64,000 nucleotides of DNA. Source: an uncultured Dorea sp. Its GTDB lineage: Bacteria; Bacillota; Clostridia; Lachnospirales; Lachnospiraceae. Under the pieces are notes generated by a model. It did no database searches and was not told the origin of the DNA. It saw nothing but the letters and a program-made list of their open reading frames with translations. Positions 55,150 through 63,958 of the stretch are shown here, in pieces (position 1 is the first letter of the stretch; every line of letters starts with the position of its first letter). The position numbers and the translations under genes are program-made. Location of the stretch: NCBI GenBank assembly GCA_910587575.1, contig CAJULU010000001.1, positions 66,552-130,551 on the forward strand. Reading direction: 5' to 3'.

Positions 55150-55313
55150 CTGGTACATCATTGCATTCATTCTTGAGTAATCAGCACTCGATATCCGCAT
55201 CATCTGCACGTCTGCTAACCTAGATGTAGCCCGCTACATCGTCGGTTAGCAGACGCACAGCTGACACGGATATCGAGCACTATTACTTCAAGATTAATGC
55301 AATGATGTACTAG
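55150..55313. repeat. 164-bp palindromic MITE-like element, copy 2
   Basis: The same length and structure as 42127-42290, with a limited number of base changes. It begins CTGGTACATCATTGCATT and ends GCAATGATGTACTAG, and sits between aspS and gatC, within what should be one transcript. Confidence 0.92.
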
Positions 55314-55358
55314 ATGTATAATATTGCAGGCAATAAAGCGGATAACAGGAGGGCAAAC

Positions 55359-55652
55359 ATGGCAAATAAGATATCAGATGAAACAATTGAATATGTAGGA
55401 ATCCTGGCAAAACTTAAGCTGTCCGGCGAAGAGAAGGAGAAGGCCAGGGCAGATATGGAGAAGATGCTGGATTATATAGATACACTGAATGAACTGGATA
55501 CAGAGGGCGTTGCTCCAATGTGTCATATATTTCCGGTAAACAACGTATTCCGGGAGGACGAAGCCAGCCGGAAGGACGGAAGCGAAGAGACCCTTGCAAA
55601 CGCTCCTTTAAGGAAAGACAACTATTTCAAAGTTCCGAAGACGATTGGATAG
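55359..55652 (+). CDS. gatC: Asp/Glu-tRNA amidotransferase subunit C
   Basis: A protein of 97 residues, with the start at 55359 given by AGGAGGG six bases upstream. ISDETIEYVGILAKLKLSGEEKEKARADMEKMLDYIDTLNELDTEGVAPMCH is a typical GatC. It wraps GatA and GatB and stabilises the complex that turns Asp-tRNA-Asn (or Glu-tRNA-Gln) into the correct amidated form. gatA begins 14 bases later. The palindromic element directly upstream may lower or separate its expression from aspS. Confidence 0.93.
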   Translation: MANKISDETIEYVGILAKLKLSGEEKEKARADMEKMLDYIDTLNELDTEGVAPMCHIFPVNNVFREDEASRKDGSEETLANAPLRKDNYFKVPKTIG

Positions 55653-55666
55653 GAGGTGAACGGCAG

Positions 55667-57160
55667 ATGGATATTACGAGTATGACGGCGGTAGGACTGG
55701 GAAAGAAAATCAAGGCGGGAGAGCTGACGGCCGTGGAGGCCGTAAAGGGGTGTCTTGCGCAGATTGATAAGGTGGAAAAGGACGTCCACAGTTTTGTGAC
55801 CATAGACCGGGAAGAGGCCCTGCGAAGGGCAGAAGAGGTGCAGAAGCAGATTGACGAGGGAATCTTAAACAGCCCTCTTGCCGGAGTTCCGGTAGCAGTG
55901 AAGGATAACCTGTGTACAGACAGGATGCGGACAACCTGCAGTTCGAAGATTCTTGAAAATTTCAGTCCCTCTTATACGGCAGAAGCGGTGCGTAATCTTG
56001 AGAAGGCGGGCGCAGTGGTGATCGGAAAGACCAATATGGATGAATTTGCCATGGGAAGCACCACGGAGACTTCTTATTTCGGCGTCACAAGGAATCCATG
56101 GAACTTAAACCATGTTCCCGGCGGTTCATCCGGCGGTTCCTGTGCGGCGGTAGCCGCAGGTGAGAGCCCCTTTGCACTGGGATCGGATACGGGCGGTTCC
56201 ATACGGCAGCCAAGTTCCTTCTGCGGCGTGGTGGGACTGAAACCGACTTACGGCACGGTATCCAGATACGGTCTCATTGCCTATGGCTCCTCTCTGGATC
56301 AGATCGGGCCCATTGCAAAGGACGTGACAGACTGTGCGGCGATCCTGGAAGCGATTGCCGCACATGATCCGAAGGACAGCACGTCAATCGACAGAAATGC
56401 GTATCAGAATGCCGGGACAGCCGGCGGGGAGGGACAGCCGGCTTTCGGGTATGATTTTATGAGCGCCCTGGTAAATGACGTAAGCGGCATGAGGATCGGG
56501 ATCCCTAAGGATTATTTCGGTGACGGACTGGATGCGGAAGTCCGGGAAAAGATTCTGGCGGCGGTCCGGATATTGGAAGAATGTGGAGCCGTGGCGGAAG
56601 AATTTGATTTAAGCCTGGTCCAGTACGCAATTCCGGCGTATTATGTGATCGCTTCGGCAGAGGCAAGTTCCAACTTGTCCCGTTTTGACGGAGTGAAATA
56701 CGGCTACCGCACACAAGAGGACGAGGGGCTTCACAATATGTATAAGAAGACCCGTTCCGAAGGGTTCGGCCCGGAAGTGAAGCGCAGGATCATGCTGGGT
56801 TCCTTTGTGTTAAGTTCCGGATACTATGAGGCGTATTATCTGAAGGCGTTAAAGACAAAGGCGCTGATCAAAGAAGCGTTTGACCAGGCCTTTGCAAGAT
56901 ACGATGTGATCATCGCACCGGCAGCGCCCACAACGGCCCCGGAACTTGGAAAGAGTTTAAGCGATCCGCTTAAGATGTACCTGGGAGATATCTATACCGT
57001 TTCCGTAAACCTGGCAGGACTTCCCGGCATCAGTATTCCGGTGGGAAAGGACCGGAAAGGACTTCCTGTTGGAATGCAGATCATTGGAAACTGCTTCGAG
57101 GAAAATAAGATTATCCGGGCAGCATATACGCTGGAGCAGAAAGGAGGCAGAATATCATGA
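55667..57160 (+). CDS. gatA: Asp/Glu-tRNA amidotransferase subunit A
   Basis: A protein of 497 residues of the amidase-signature family. The catalytic Lys79 (PVAVKDN), Ser154 (PGGSSGGS) and Ser178 (DTGGSIRQP) are at the positions known for GatA. The enzyme frees ammonia from glutamine and passes it to GatB. AGGAGGTG lies eight bases before the ATG at 55667. Its stop overlaps the gatB start by four bases (ATGA). It looks intact. Confidence 0.95.
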   Translation: MDITSMTAVGLGKKIKAGELTAVEAVKGCLAQIDKVEKDVHSFVTIDREEALRRAEEVQKQIDEGILNSPLAGVPVAVKDNLCTDRMRTTCSSKILENFSPSYTAEAVRNLEKAGAVVIGKTNMDEFAMGSTTETSYFGVTRNPWNLNHVPGGSSGGSCAAVAAGESPFALGSDTGGSIRQPSSFCGVVGLKPTYGTVSRYGLIAYGSSLDQIGPIAKDVTDCAAILEAIAAHDPKDSTSIDRNAYQNAGTAGGEGQPAFGYDFMSALVNDVSGMRIGIPKDYFGDGLDAEVREKILAAVRILEECGAVAEEFDLSLVQYAIPAYYVIASAEASSNLSRFDGVKYGYRTQEDEGLHNMYKKTRSEGFGPEVKRRIMLGSFVLSSGYYEAYYLKALKTKALIKEAFDQAFARYDVIIAPAAPTTAPELGKSLSDPLKMYLGDIYTVSVNLAGLPGISIPVGKDRKGLPVGMQIIGNCFEENKIIRAAYTLEQKGGRIS

Positions 57161-58239
57161 CAAAACAGTATGAGACAGTAATCGGACTGGAAGTTCACGT
57201 GGAACTTGCCACAAAAACGAAAATTTTCTGCTCCTGCAGTACAGAGTTTGGCGGCGAGCCTAACACCCATACCTGTCCGGTATGCACGGGTATGCCTGGT
57301 TCACTTCCTGTATTAAATAAGAAGGTAGTGGAGTATGCCATTGCCATCGGCCTTGCCACCAACTGCGATATTACACGGGTGTGCAGATTTGACCGTAAGA
57401 ATTATTTCTACCCGGACAATCCCCAGAACTATCAGATTTCACAGTTATACCTTCCGATTGCGGCAAATGGTCATGTAGAGATCGAAGTGGGGGACAAAAA
57501 GAAGAAAATCCGTATTCATGAGATGCATATGGAAGAGGACGCCGGAAAACTGATTCATGACGAGTGGGACGACACTTCTCTGGTGGATTATAACCGGAGC
57601 GGAGTCCCCCTTGTGGAAATCGTTTCAGAGCCGGATATGCGTTCGGCTGACGAAGTCATTGCATATCTGGAGAAACTGCGTATGATCATCCAGTATCTGG
57701 GGGCATCGGACTGTAAGCTGCAGGAAGGTTCCATGCGGGCAGACGTCAACCTGTCTGTGAGAGAAGCCGGCACGGAGAAATTCGGCACAAGAACAGAGAT
57801 GAAGAACTTAAACTCCTTCAAAGCAATTGCAAGGGCGATCCAGGGAGAGAGGGAACGTCAGATCGAACTGCTTGAGGAAGGAAAAGCCGTGATCCAGGAA
57901 ACCAGAAGATGGGATGACAATAAGGAATATTCTTACGCCATGCGTTCCAAAGAAGATGCGAAAGATTACCGTTATTTCCCGGAGCCGGATCTTGTACCCA
58001 TTGTGATCAGCGATGAGTGGATCGGACAGATACAAAAAAAACAGCCGGAACTGCGGACGGAGAAACTGAAACGGTATCAGAAAGAATTTGATATACCGCA
58101 GTATGATGCGCAGATTATCACGGGATCCAGGCATATGGCAGAGATTTTCGAGGAGGCTTCAGCGATCTGCGGCAAGCCCAAGAAGGTGAGGCAACGGTGG
58201 CTCTTGGAAGCCAGCCCAAGAAGGTGTCCAACTGGCTGA
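57157..58239 (+). CDS. gatB: Asp/Glu-tRNA amidotransferase subunit B, N-terminal part (frameshifted)
   Basis: A protein of 360 residues. The catalytic cradle domain is complete ([62 protein letters not shown]). The frame is normal up to ICGKPKKV and then runs into [16 protein letters not shown] and a stop at 58239. GatB is normally about 475 residues. Removing the 38-bp insertion between 58189 and 58226 would join it exactly to the rest ([11 protein letters not shown]...). The truncated protein lacks the helical and YqeY-like tail that holds the tRNA, so function may be impaired unless the second part complements it. Confidence 0.85.
   Translation: MTKQYETVIGLEVHVELATKTKIFCSCSTEFGGEPNTHTCPVCTGMPGSLPVLNKKVVEYAIAIGLATNCDITRVCRFDRKNYFYPDNPQNYQISQLYLPIAANGHVEIEVGDKKKKIRIHEMHMEEDAGKLIHDEWDDTSLVDYNRSGVPLVEIVSEPDMRSADEVIAYLEKLRMIIQYLGASDCKLQEGSMRADVNLSVREAGTEKFGTRTEMKNLNSFKAIARAIQGERERQIELLEEGKAVIQETRRWDDNKEYSYAMRSKEDAKDYRYFPEPDLVPIVISDEWIGQIQKKQPELRTEKLKRYQKEFDIPQYDAQIITGSRHMAEIFEEASAICGKPKKVRQRWLLEASPRRCPTG
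58175..58226 (+). repeat. Direct repeat flanking a 38-bp insertion in gatB
   Basis: AGCCCAAGAAGGTG occurs at 58175-58188 and at 58213-58226. The period is 38 bp, not a multiple of three. Deletion of one copy with the 24 bases between would restore gatB. Confidence 0.9.
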
Positions 58240-58631
58240 TGGTGGACACCCTGCGTCTGCTGAAAGATCACAATATGGAACCGGAAGAAATCTCTTTTTC
58301 ACCAGAAAATCTGGCGAAACTGGTGGAACTTGCGGAAAGCAGGGCCATCAACAGTTCGGTTGCCAGAGAAGTGTTTGAAAAAATATTTTCAGAAAATGTT
58401 GATCCCGAAGCCTATGTAGAAGCACATGGCCTTAAGACGGTGAATGATGAAGGAGCCCTTGAGGAAGCGCTGAAAAAGGTAATCGCAGATAATCCCCGGG
58501 CAGTGGAAGATTACCTGGGCGGAAAGGAAAAAGCCCTGGGGGCGCTGGTGGGGCAGACCATGAAAGCCATGAGGGGAAAGGCGGATCCAGGGCTTGTGAA
58601 TCAGAAGCTTAAGGAGATGCTTGCGGTATGA
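58197..58631 (+). CDS. gatB: GatB C-terminal part in the other frame
   Basis: A frame of 144 residues that can start at GTG 58197 ([26 protein letters not shown]...), or at ATG 58239 at the N-fragment's stop. It holds the GatB tail: [34 protein letters not shown]... and [44 protein letters not shown], the tRNA-binding helical and YqeY-like domains. GGTGAGG a few bases before the GTG could serve as a weak ribosome site. It is either a broken remnant or a separately made subunit that pairs with the N-part. Confidence 0.75.
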   Translation: MALGSQPKKVSNWLMVDTLRLLKDHNMEPEEISFSPENLAKLVELAESRAINSSVAREVFEKIFSENVDPEAYVEAHGLKTVNDEGALEEALKKVIADNPRAVEDYLGGKEKALGALVGQTMKAMRGKADPGLVNQKLKEMLAV

Positions 58632-58724
58632 TCTGAATAGAGTTAAAATGATAAGTGAAAGGAGGAAAACGGAAAAACACCAGGAAAAAAGATAAATAAA
58701 TTACGAACAGAGAGGAAACGCAAG

Positions 58725-59726
58725 ATGAGTCATGTTATAGAAGAAAGATTAAAAAACGAATCCGGTAATCAGCATATCAAGTTACCCGGTAATATAAAGT
58801 TCCTGGAGAGAGAACAGGAAATAGAAATGGTTCTTATGGAAGAAGCAGCCGGAATCGGAGAAAAGAAGATGAATATGCAGGAAGATGCTGCTTTCGAAGG
58901 ATGGGCAGTCATCTTAAACCGTTATTTTCATAAAAATGTGATACTGAACCTGGATATGCAGTCAGATCCGGAAGAAATGAAAGGGAAATGGAAAGGGAAT
59001 GGACATTTCAACCGATTCTTATACAGGGTTATGCGGTTCTGGGAACAGTATTCATGGTTTTTCCTGTCGGAGAGCCTGGAAGCGGTTCTGTTTGCGGAGG
59101 GCGGATTCAGTGACTGGCTGGATGCGAACAAAGAGAAGCTTGTCAATAATGTGCCGGGTATGATGGCAGAGGACGCTGAAGCAAATACGGAGAAGATCTC
59201 TGAAAACTGGATTGAAAAAGCTATGACAGGGGAAGAAAGCATTCTTTATGACATTGTAAAAGGTGACAGTCCCGAGAAGAATGAGATCTTCCGCCAGCTT
59301 CCTGCAGGACTGTTTCTTGGTACGGTGAAAGCAGAAAATGAGGTGTTCCCGGGAAAGAAGGCGGCGGTTGATTTATGGACATGGGATGAAGAGAAGTTCT
59401 ATGCCTTTGAGTTAAAGTATCAGAATCAGATGGTTGGCATGATTACAGAAATCTTCTTCTATGCCAATTATCTGTATGATCTGCTTGTTGAGAAGAATTT
59501 CACACTGAATGCGAAGAGTACTGGGAAAAGAGGGTATGATAATTTAAAGGAAAATGAGTTTGACGAGATCTGCGGAGTCATGACGGCAGATGAAATGCAT
59601 CCTCTGATTGATGAAAAAGTGCTGGAGATTCTGAATCATAATCAGTATACGGAGGATGATTTCGGGATTACCTATCAGATATGCAGATATCATACGGACA
59701 ATCACAAGAAAATAGCCCTTGACTAA
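58725..59726 (+). CDS. Unknown protein with a PD-(D/E)XK-like motif
   Basis: A protein of 333 residues, not recognised. There is no signal peptide or membrane helix. Near residues 210-250 it reads AAVDLWTWDEEKFYAFELKYQNQMVGMITEIFFYANYLYDLL; Asp216 and Glu229-x-Lys231 have the spacing of the PD-(D/E)XK nuclease fold. The N-terminal 200 residues are charged and probably helical (FRQLPAGLFLG near 190). It lies alone between gatB and the purine genes, with a 245-bp gap after it. It may be a nuclease-like defence or regulatory protein. The fold call is tentative. Confidence 0.6.
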   Translation: MSHVIEERLKNESGNQHIKLPGNIKFLEREQEIEMVLMEEAAGIGEKKMNMQEDAAFEGWAVILNRYFHKNVILNLDMQSDPEEMKGKWKGNGHFNRFLYRVMRFWEQYSWFFLSESLEAVLFAEGGFSDWLDANKEKLVNNVPGMMAEDAEANTEKISENWIEKAMTGEESILYDIVKGDSPEKNEIFRQLPAGLFLGTVKAENEVFPGKKAAVDLWTWDEEKFYAFELKYQNQMVGMITEIFFYANYLYDLLVEKNFTLNAKSTGKRGYDNLKENEFDEICGVMTADEMHPLIDEKVLEILNHNQYTEDDFGITYQICRYHTDNHKKIALD

Positions 59727-59854
59727 GTTTCCATCAGGCAGGAAGATAGTGAAGTGCGCCTGGGACATCACTTGTATGTTTATTCTACGGCAGCGTCTGG
59801 AGTATTTTGCCAAATGACAGTAGAAATAGGAGAAAAGATTTGTCAGATTTAGGG

Positions 59855-59883
59855 ATGTCAACTGGCATAGGATATGATATGAT
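59855..59883 (+). promoter_or_regulatory. Promoter of the purine genes
   Basis: ATGTCA and TATGAT are separated by 17 bases, about 90 bases before the PurF-like start. A second TATGAT overlaps by one base. Confidence 0.55.
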
Positions 59884-59907
59884 AGAAATGGACATATAAG
59901 GAAAATA

Positions 59908-59944
59908 AATAACCTGGCATAGAAAAGTTATATGGCAGGTTATT
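59908..59944 (+). promoter_or_regulatory. Hairpin in the leader of the purine genes
   Basis: AATAACCTGGCAT and ATGGCAGGTTATT are near-perfect reverse complements (one mismatch) with an 11-base loop. A TTTA tail follows. It could attenuate transcription or mark an upstream terminator; no known purine riboswitch core was recognised. Confidence 0.5.
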
Positions 59945-59972
59945 TATGAAGCTGAGAAGAAGGAGATTATGT

Positions 59973-61385
59973 ATGGGAGGATTTTTTGGTGTAGCATCAA
60001 AGAAGGATTGTGTATTAGAACTTTTTTACGGTGTAGATTATCATTCGCACCTTGGCACACGGCGGGGCGGTATGGCTACCTATGGGGAGGACGGATTTAA
60101 CCGTGCAATCCATAACATTGAGAACTCACCGTTCCGGACGAAATTCGACCGCGATGTGGGCGAGATGAAGGGATACCTGGGGATTGGATGTATCTCGGAT
60201 TTTGAACCCCAGCCGCTGCTGATCAGTTCCAGGCTTGGAAGTTTTGCGATCACATTTGTGGGGAAAGTGAACAACTATGACGAACTGTTAAAACAGCTGT
60301 ATGAGACCACGCATTCTCATTTCCAGGAGATGACAAACGGACAGATCAACGTGACGGAACTTGTGGCTGCGCTGATCTGTGAGAAGGATTCCATTCTGGA
60401 AGGAATCCGGTACGTCCAGGATATTGTGGATGGCTCCATGACGATGCTGGTGATGACGAGGGAGGGAATCTATGCGGCCAGGGACCGTTATGGAAGGACG
60501 CCCCTTGTTATCGGGAAGAAAGAGGACGCTTATTGTGTATCATTCGAGAGCCATGCCTATATTAATCTGGGTTATGTGGACTACAGGGAATTAGGCCCTT
60601 CGGAGGTGGCATTTATCACGCCGGAAGGGGTAGAGACGCTCAGGCCCCCCAGGGAGGAGATGCGGATCTGTTCGTTCCTGTGGGTTTATTACGGATATCC
60701 GACATCTTCCTATGAAGGAGTCAATGTGGAAGAGATGCGCTACAAGTGTGGAAGCATGCTGGCGAAACGGGACGGGGACAGTGTGCATCCGGATGTGGTC
60801 GCAGGAGTTCCGGATTCCGGGATTGCCCATGCAATCGGCTATGCCAATGAATCCGGGATTCCGTATGCGAGACCGTTTATCAAATACACACCTACCTGGC
60901 CCCGGTCATTTATGCCGACCAGCCAGAGCCAGAGGAATCTCATTGCACGGATGAAGCTGATTCCGGTACAGGCGTTAATTGAGAATAAGAAGCTGCTGCT
61001 GATTGACGACTCGATCGTGCGGGGGACGCAGCTTCGGGAGACAACGGAATTCCTGTATAACAGCGGGGCGAAGGAGGTACACGTCCGCCCGGCCTGTCCG
61101 CCGCTTCTTTATGGATGTAAATATCTGAATTTCTCACGTTCCAAGTCGGAGATGGAACTGATTACCAGACGGATGATCCGTAAGAGGGAGGGGGATGAGT
61201 GTTCACAGGAGGTCATGGACGAGTATGCCAATCCCTGCTCCTGCAGGTATGCGCAGCTGATTGAGGATATCCGGAAACAGCAGAATTTTACCACCCTCCG
61301 GTATCACAGACTGGATGACCTGCTGGAATCCATTGGAATTGAACCTTGTAAAGTATGTACTTATTGCTTTAACGGCAAAGAATAG
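59973..61385 (+). CDS. PurF-like amidophosphoribosyltransferase paralogue lacking the catalytic Cys
   Basis: A protein of 470 residues, with the start at 59973 given by AAGGAG about seven bases before. The N-terminal half is a class II glutamine amidotransferase fold (GVDYHSHLGTRRGGMAT, FVGKVNNYDEL), but the protein begins MGGFFG where PurF has MCG: the nucleophile Cys is replaced by Gly. The phosphoribosyltransferase half keeps the PRPP loop LLLIDDSIVRGTQ. Cys residues near the end (CSCRYA, CKVCTYC) match iron-sulfur ligands of clostridial and Bacillus PurF. It may use ammonia, or be a regulator. The GMP-synthase subunit follows 10 bases later. Confidence 0.82.
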   Translation: MGGFFGVASKKDCVLELFYGVDYHSHLGTRRGGMATYGEDGFNRAIHNIENSPFRTKFDRDVGEMKGYLGIGCISDFEPQPLLISSRLGSFAITFVGKVNNYDELLKQLYETTHSHFQEMTNGQINVTELVAALICEKDSILEGIRYVQDIVDGSMTMLVMTREGIYAARDRYGRTPLVIGKKEDAYCVSFESHAYINLGYVDYRELGPSEVAFITPEGVETLRPPREEMRICSFLWVYYGYPTSSYEGVNVEEMRYKCGSMLAKRDGDSVHPDVVAGVPDSGIAHAIGYANESGIPYARPFIKYTPTWPRSFMPTSQSQRNLIARMKLIPVQALIENKKLLLIDDSIVRGTQLRETTEFLYNSGAKEVHVRPACPPLLYGCKYLNFSRSKSEMELITRRMIRKREGDECSQEVMDEYANPCSCRYAQLIEDIRKQQNFTTLRYHRLDDLLESIGIEPCKVCTYCFNGKE

Positions 61386-61395
61386 GAGGAAGATC

Positions 61396-62376
61396 ATGGG
61401 AGAGAATACCAGACCGGACAGTATGGAGCGTATTACAACAAAGGAACTTGCAGATGCCTTTATTGCAGACCAGGTAGAAAGGATTCAGGCACAGGTTGGA
61501 GATAAGAAGGTTCTGCTGGCGCTTTCGGGCGGAGTGGATTCTTCCGTTGTGGCGGCGCTTCTGATCAAAGCGATTGGAAAACAGCTGGTGTGCGTGCATG
61601 TGAACCATGGTCTGCTGCGGAAAGGGGAACCGGAGCAGGTGGTAGAGGTGTTCCGTAATCAGATGGAGGCGAATCTGGTTTACGTGGATGCGGTGGACCG
61701 TTTTCTGGACAAACTGGCAGATGTGGCAGAGCCGGAGAAGAAGCGTAAGATTATTGGTGCGGAATTTATCCGTGTTTTCGAAGAGGAAGCAAGGAAGCAG
61801 GAAGGAATTCAGTTTCTGGCACAGGGAACTATTTACCCGGATATTATTGAGAGCGACGGGGTAAAGGCTCACCATAATGTAGGCGGTCTGCCGGAGGATC
61901 TTCAGTTTGAGCTGGTGGAACCTCTGAAGTTCTTATATAAGGATGAGGTGCGTGTCGTGGGGAAGGCTCTTTTACTGCCGGACGGCATGGTTTACCGTCA
62001 GCCATTCCCGGGACCGGGACTTGGAGTGCGTTGTCTTGGGGCGATTACCCGGGAAAGGCTTGAGATTGTCCGGGAGTCGGATGCGATACTCCGGGAGGAA
62101 TTCGCAAAGAACGGTCTTGAGGGAAAGGTGTGGCAGTATTTTACGGCAGTGCCGGATTTCCGGTCTGTGGGAGTGTCGGATGGTGCCAGGACCTTTGCGT
62201 ATCCGGTGATTCTCAGGGCGGTGAATACGGTGGATGCGATGACGGCTACGGTGGAGAATGTGCCGTTTGAGCTTCTGGAGCATATTACGGAGAGGATTAC
62301 CCATGAGGTGGCGGGGGTGAACAGGGTGCTTTATGACCTTACTCCGAAGCCGTGCGGGACAATTGAATGGGAATAG
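61396..62376 (+). CDS. GMP synthase ATP-pyrophosphatase subunit without glutaminase domain
   Basis: A protein of 326 residues. The PP-loop SGGVDSS (residues 44-50), NHGLLRKGE, GTIYPD, SHHNVGGLPE-like AHHNVGGLPEDL and the C-terminal dimer domain ending YDLTPKPCGTIEWE are those of GuaA. The usual N-terminal glutamine amidotransferase domain (about 190 residues) is missing, and the DNA before it is the end of the PurF-like gene, so this is not a wrong start. It must use ammonia or a separate GATase subunit, as in archaea. It adenylates XMP and replaces the 2-oxo group to form GMP. AGGAGG precedes the ATG. Confidence 0.9.
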   Translation: MGENTRPDSMERITTKELADAFIADQVERIQAQVGDKKVLLALSGGVDSSVVAALLIKAIGKQLVCVHVNHGLLRKGEPEQVVEVFRNQMEANLVYVDAVDRFLDKLADVAEPEKKRKIIGAEFIRVFEEEARKQEGIQFLAQGTIYPDIIESDGVKAHHNVGGLPEDLQFELVEPLKFLYKDEVRVVGKALLLPDGMVYRQPFPGPGLGVRCLGAITRERLEIVRESDAILREEFAKNGLEGKVWQYFTAVPDFRSVGVSDGARTFAYPVILRAVNTVDAMTATVENVPFELLEHITERITHEVAGVNRVLYDLTPKPCGTIEWE

Positions 62377-62400
62377 TGGGAATTTTATACAGCTTATTTT

Positions 62401-62442
62401 ATATGGCAGGTAGTCGTTGAGATTATCTGCCATATTTCTATT
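62401..62442 (+). terminator. Terminator-like hairpin after the GMP synthase gene
   Basis: The perfect 9-bp stem ATATGGCAG/CTGCCATAT has a 17-base loop; the following T-tract is interrupted (TTCTATTATTT). Confidence 0.55.
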
Positions 62443-62550
62443 ATTTATATTTTACAGAAACTAAGTGAAGAATTGTTGCCATGAATATTTATTATTTATT
62501 TGAGATAGAGGGCATGATATACTAAACAAGCAGATATATAATGTAATTTT

Positions 62551-62567
62551 TCGCACCAGTGGTGCGA
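62551..62567. promoter_or_regulatory. Perfect palindrome TCGCACCAGTGGTGCGA
   Basis: A 17-bp palindrome lies about 40 bases upstream of the hicAB-like promoter. It shares the core CACCA...TGGTG with the palindrome before the Crp/Fnr gene at 63959-63974, so one regulator may bind both. Confidence 0.5.
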
Positions 62568-62606
62568 GATTTGGTAATTATCTTGAAACATATTAAAAAA
62601 AATGGA

Positions 62607-62635
62607 TTGACACCATATATGACACCACCTATAAT
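62607..62635 (+). promoter_or_regulatory. Consensus sigma-A promoter of the HicA'-HicB gene
   Basis: TTGACA and TATAAT, both perfect, have the optimal 17-bp spacer, 20 bases before the start codon. GACACCA is repeated around it, which may be part of an operator. Confidence 0.88.
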
Positions 62636-62655
62636 ATAGATAGGAGGTATTAAGA

Positions 62656-63147
62656 ATGTCAAAATGGGATAAACTGATAACACGTATATGTAATTTATCG
62701 AAAGACCTCCGGTTTGACGAATTGCGAAAAGTATTGGAAAGCTATGGATATGAGATGAATGCACCAAGAGGAGGAAGCAGAATGATGAAGACGCTGAATG
62801 ATTATATGGCAATGTCCTATCGTATGGAAATTGTAGAAGATAAGGATGAAGGCGGATTTGTGGTTTCCTATCCTGATTTGCCAGGTTGCATTACTTGTGG
62901 TGATACAGTAGAAAGTGCAGTGGCAAATGCGTTGGATGCGAAAAGAGCATGGATTGAAGTTGCGTTAGAAGATAAGATAGAAATTCATGAACCAGATAGT
63001 TTGGAAGATTATTCTGGACAGTTTAAATTAAGAATTCCAAGAAGCTTACACAGATCATTAGCAGAGCATTCTCAGAGAGAAGGAATTAGTATGAATCAGT
63101 ATTGTGTCTATCTTCTTTCAAGAAATGATGCGTTATTCTCAAAATAA
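62656..63147 (+). CDS. HicA fragment fused in frame to HicB antitoxin
   Basis: A protein of 163 residues. Residues 1-42 (MSKWDKLITRICNLSKDLRFDELRKVLESYGYEMNAPRGGSR) are the first half of a HicA mRNA interferase. The His-containing strand that follows in HicA is absent, so toxin activity should be lost. From MMKTLNDYMAMSYRMEIVEDKDEGG on, the rest is a full HicB antitoxin: partial RNase-H-like fold (FVVSYPDLPGCITCGDTVESAVANALDAKRAW) and a ribbon-helix-helix end (FKLRIPRSLHRSLAEHSQREGISMNQYCVYLLSR). GAGGAGG lies before the internal ATG at 62782, so HicB alone may also be made. Confidence 0.82.
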   Translation: MSKWDKLITRICNLSKDLRFDELRKVLESYGYEMNAPRGGSRMMKTLNDYMAMSYRMEIVEDKDEGGFVVSYPDLPGCITCGDTVESAVANALDAKRAWIEVALEDKIEIHEPDSLEDYSGQFKLRIPRSLHRSLAEHSQREGISMNQYCVYLLSRNDALFSK

Positions 63148-63213
63148 TGTCCAACTTATGGATACAGAATTGTTTAAGTTACGATTTCTGGGAGCGAATG
63201 GGAATAAGATGAA

Positions 63214-63258
63214 ACGCCCTTAGCTGTGGGTAGGAACTCATGGCTAAGGGCGTTTTTT
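63214..63258. terminator. Two-way terminator between hicB and the Crp/Fnr gene
   Basis: The 11-bp stem ACGCCCTTAGC/GCTAAGGGCGT is followed by TTTTT on the plus strand. The stop codon of the minus-strand gene lies in the stem. Confidence 0.8.
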
Positions 63259-63897
63259 GTCGTGCCTGTCAAGAGCATAAGCAGTTCGTTCATCCATAAT
63301 GTACCGGCCTTTTCCAATTTTGGTTACGATATTGTCTTTTTCAAATTGATTTAAAATACGCAGAAGCTGTCTTGGGCTGCAATGAAGTCTGAAAGCGGTT
63401 TTTTCTATTCCAGATATAATATGATTGTCGCATTTGAATTTCATATAATTGAGAATGCGTTCAGAAAGTGAGGATGGCGCTGCATCAGCATTTGTTATCG
63501 CACTTATTTTATTTGCCAGTGTTGCAGCCATTAACTGTAGGAAAGCTATGTTTTGGAGCAGCTTATCCTTATATTGAACGGTGTCAATTGCAATTGTAAG
63601 AAGGGGACTTATAGCTTCAGCAAGAACATTATCATCACCAGCTACAAATAAATCCATTTCACCAATAATGTAATTTTTACCGCCGTTTGAAAGACTGTAA
63701 GCACTGCCATCGTCACGGATAAATGATATGGAAAGGTTTCCGCTTATTACAACCTGGAAATAGTTATAATTTGACACGCTTTCACCAGATTCATATTCAA
63801 TCAGAAAAAAAGGAACTTGTAACGATCGGAGTGTATCAGAATATATACAAGCGTTTAGTGCTTCATCAATTTTTGAAGTGTTGTATGTTTTTTTCAT
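63244..63897 (-). CDS. Crp/Fnr-family transcriptional regulator
   Basis: A protein of 217 residues. Residues about 20-120 form the jelly-roll sensor domain (FFLIEYESGESVSNYNYFQVVISGNLSISF... NYIIGEMDLF). There is no N-terminal Cys cluster of FNR type. The helix-turn-helix near residues 160-200 reads GIEKTAFRLHCSPRQLLRILNQFEKDNIVTKIGKGRYIM. The ligand is unknown; the type resembles YeiL-like regulators. A perfect palindrome overlaps its probable -35 region and may be its own operator. The start has GGAGG (TCGGAGG on the minus strand) just before. Confidence 0.85.
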   Translation of the reverse strand: MKKTYNTSKIDEALNACIYSDTLRSLQVPFFLIEYESGESVSNYNYFQVVISGNLSISFIRDDGSAYSLSNGGKNYIIGEMDLFVAGDDNVLAEAISPLLTIAIDTVQYKDKLLQNIAFLQLMAATLANKISAITNADAAPSSLSERILNYMKFKCDNHIISGIEKTAFRLHCSPRQLLRILNQFEKDNIVTKIGKGRYIMDERTAYALDRHDKKRP

Positions 63898-63958
63898 TTA
63901 AAACCTCCGAACAGGACATTTGTCTCGTTATTTTCTTTTATTATATACTCAAACTTCC

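Noticed and set aside
61261..61395. A longer start for the GMP synthase subunit, to include a glutaminase domain
   Set aside because: The upstream extension lies within the end of the PurF-like gene in another frame and has no GATase motifs; the ribosome site supports 61396.
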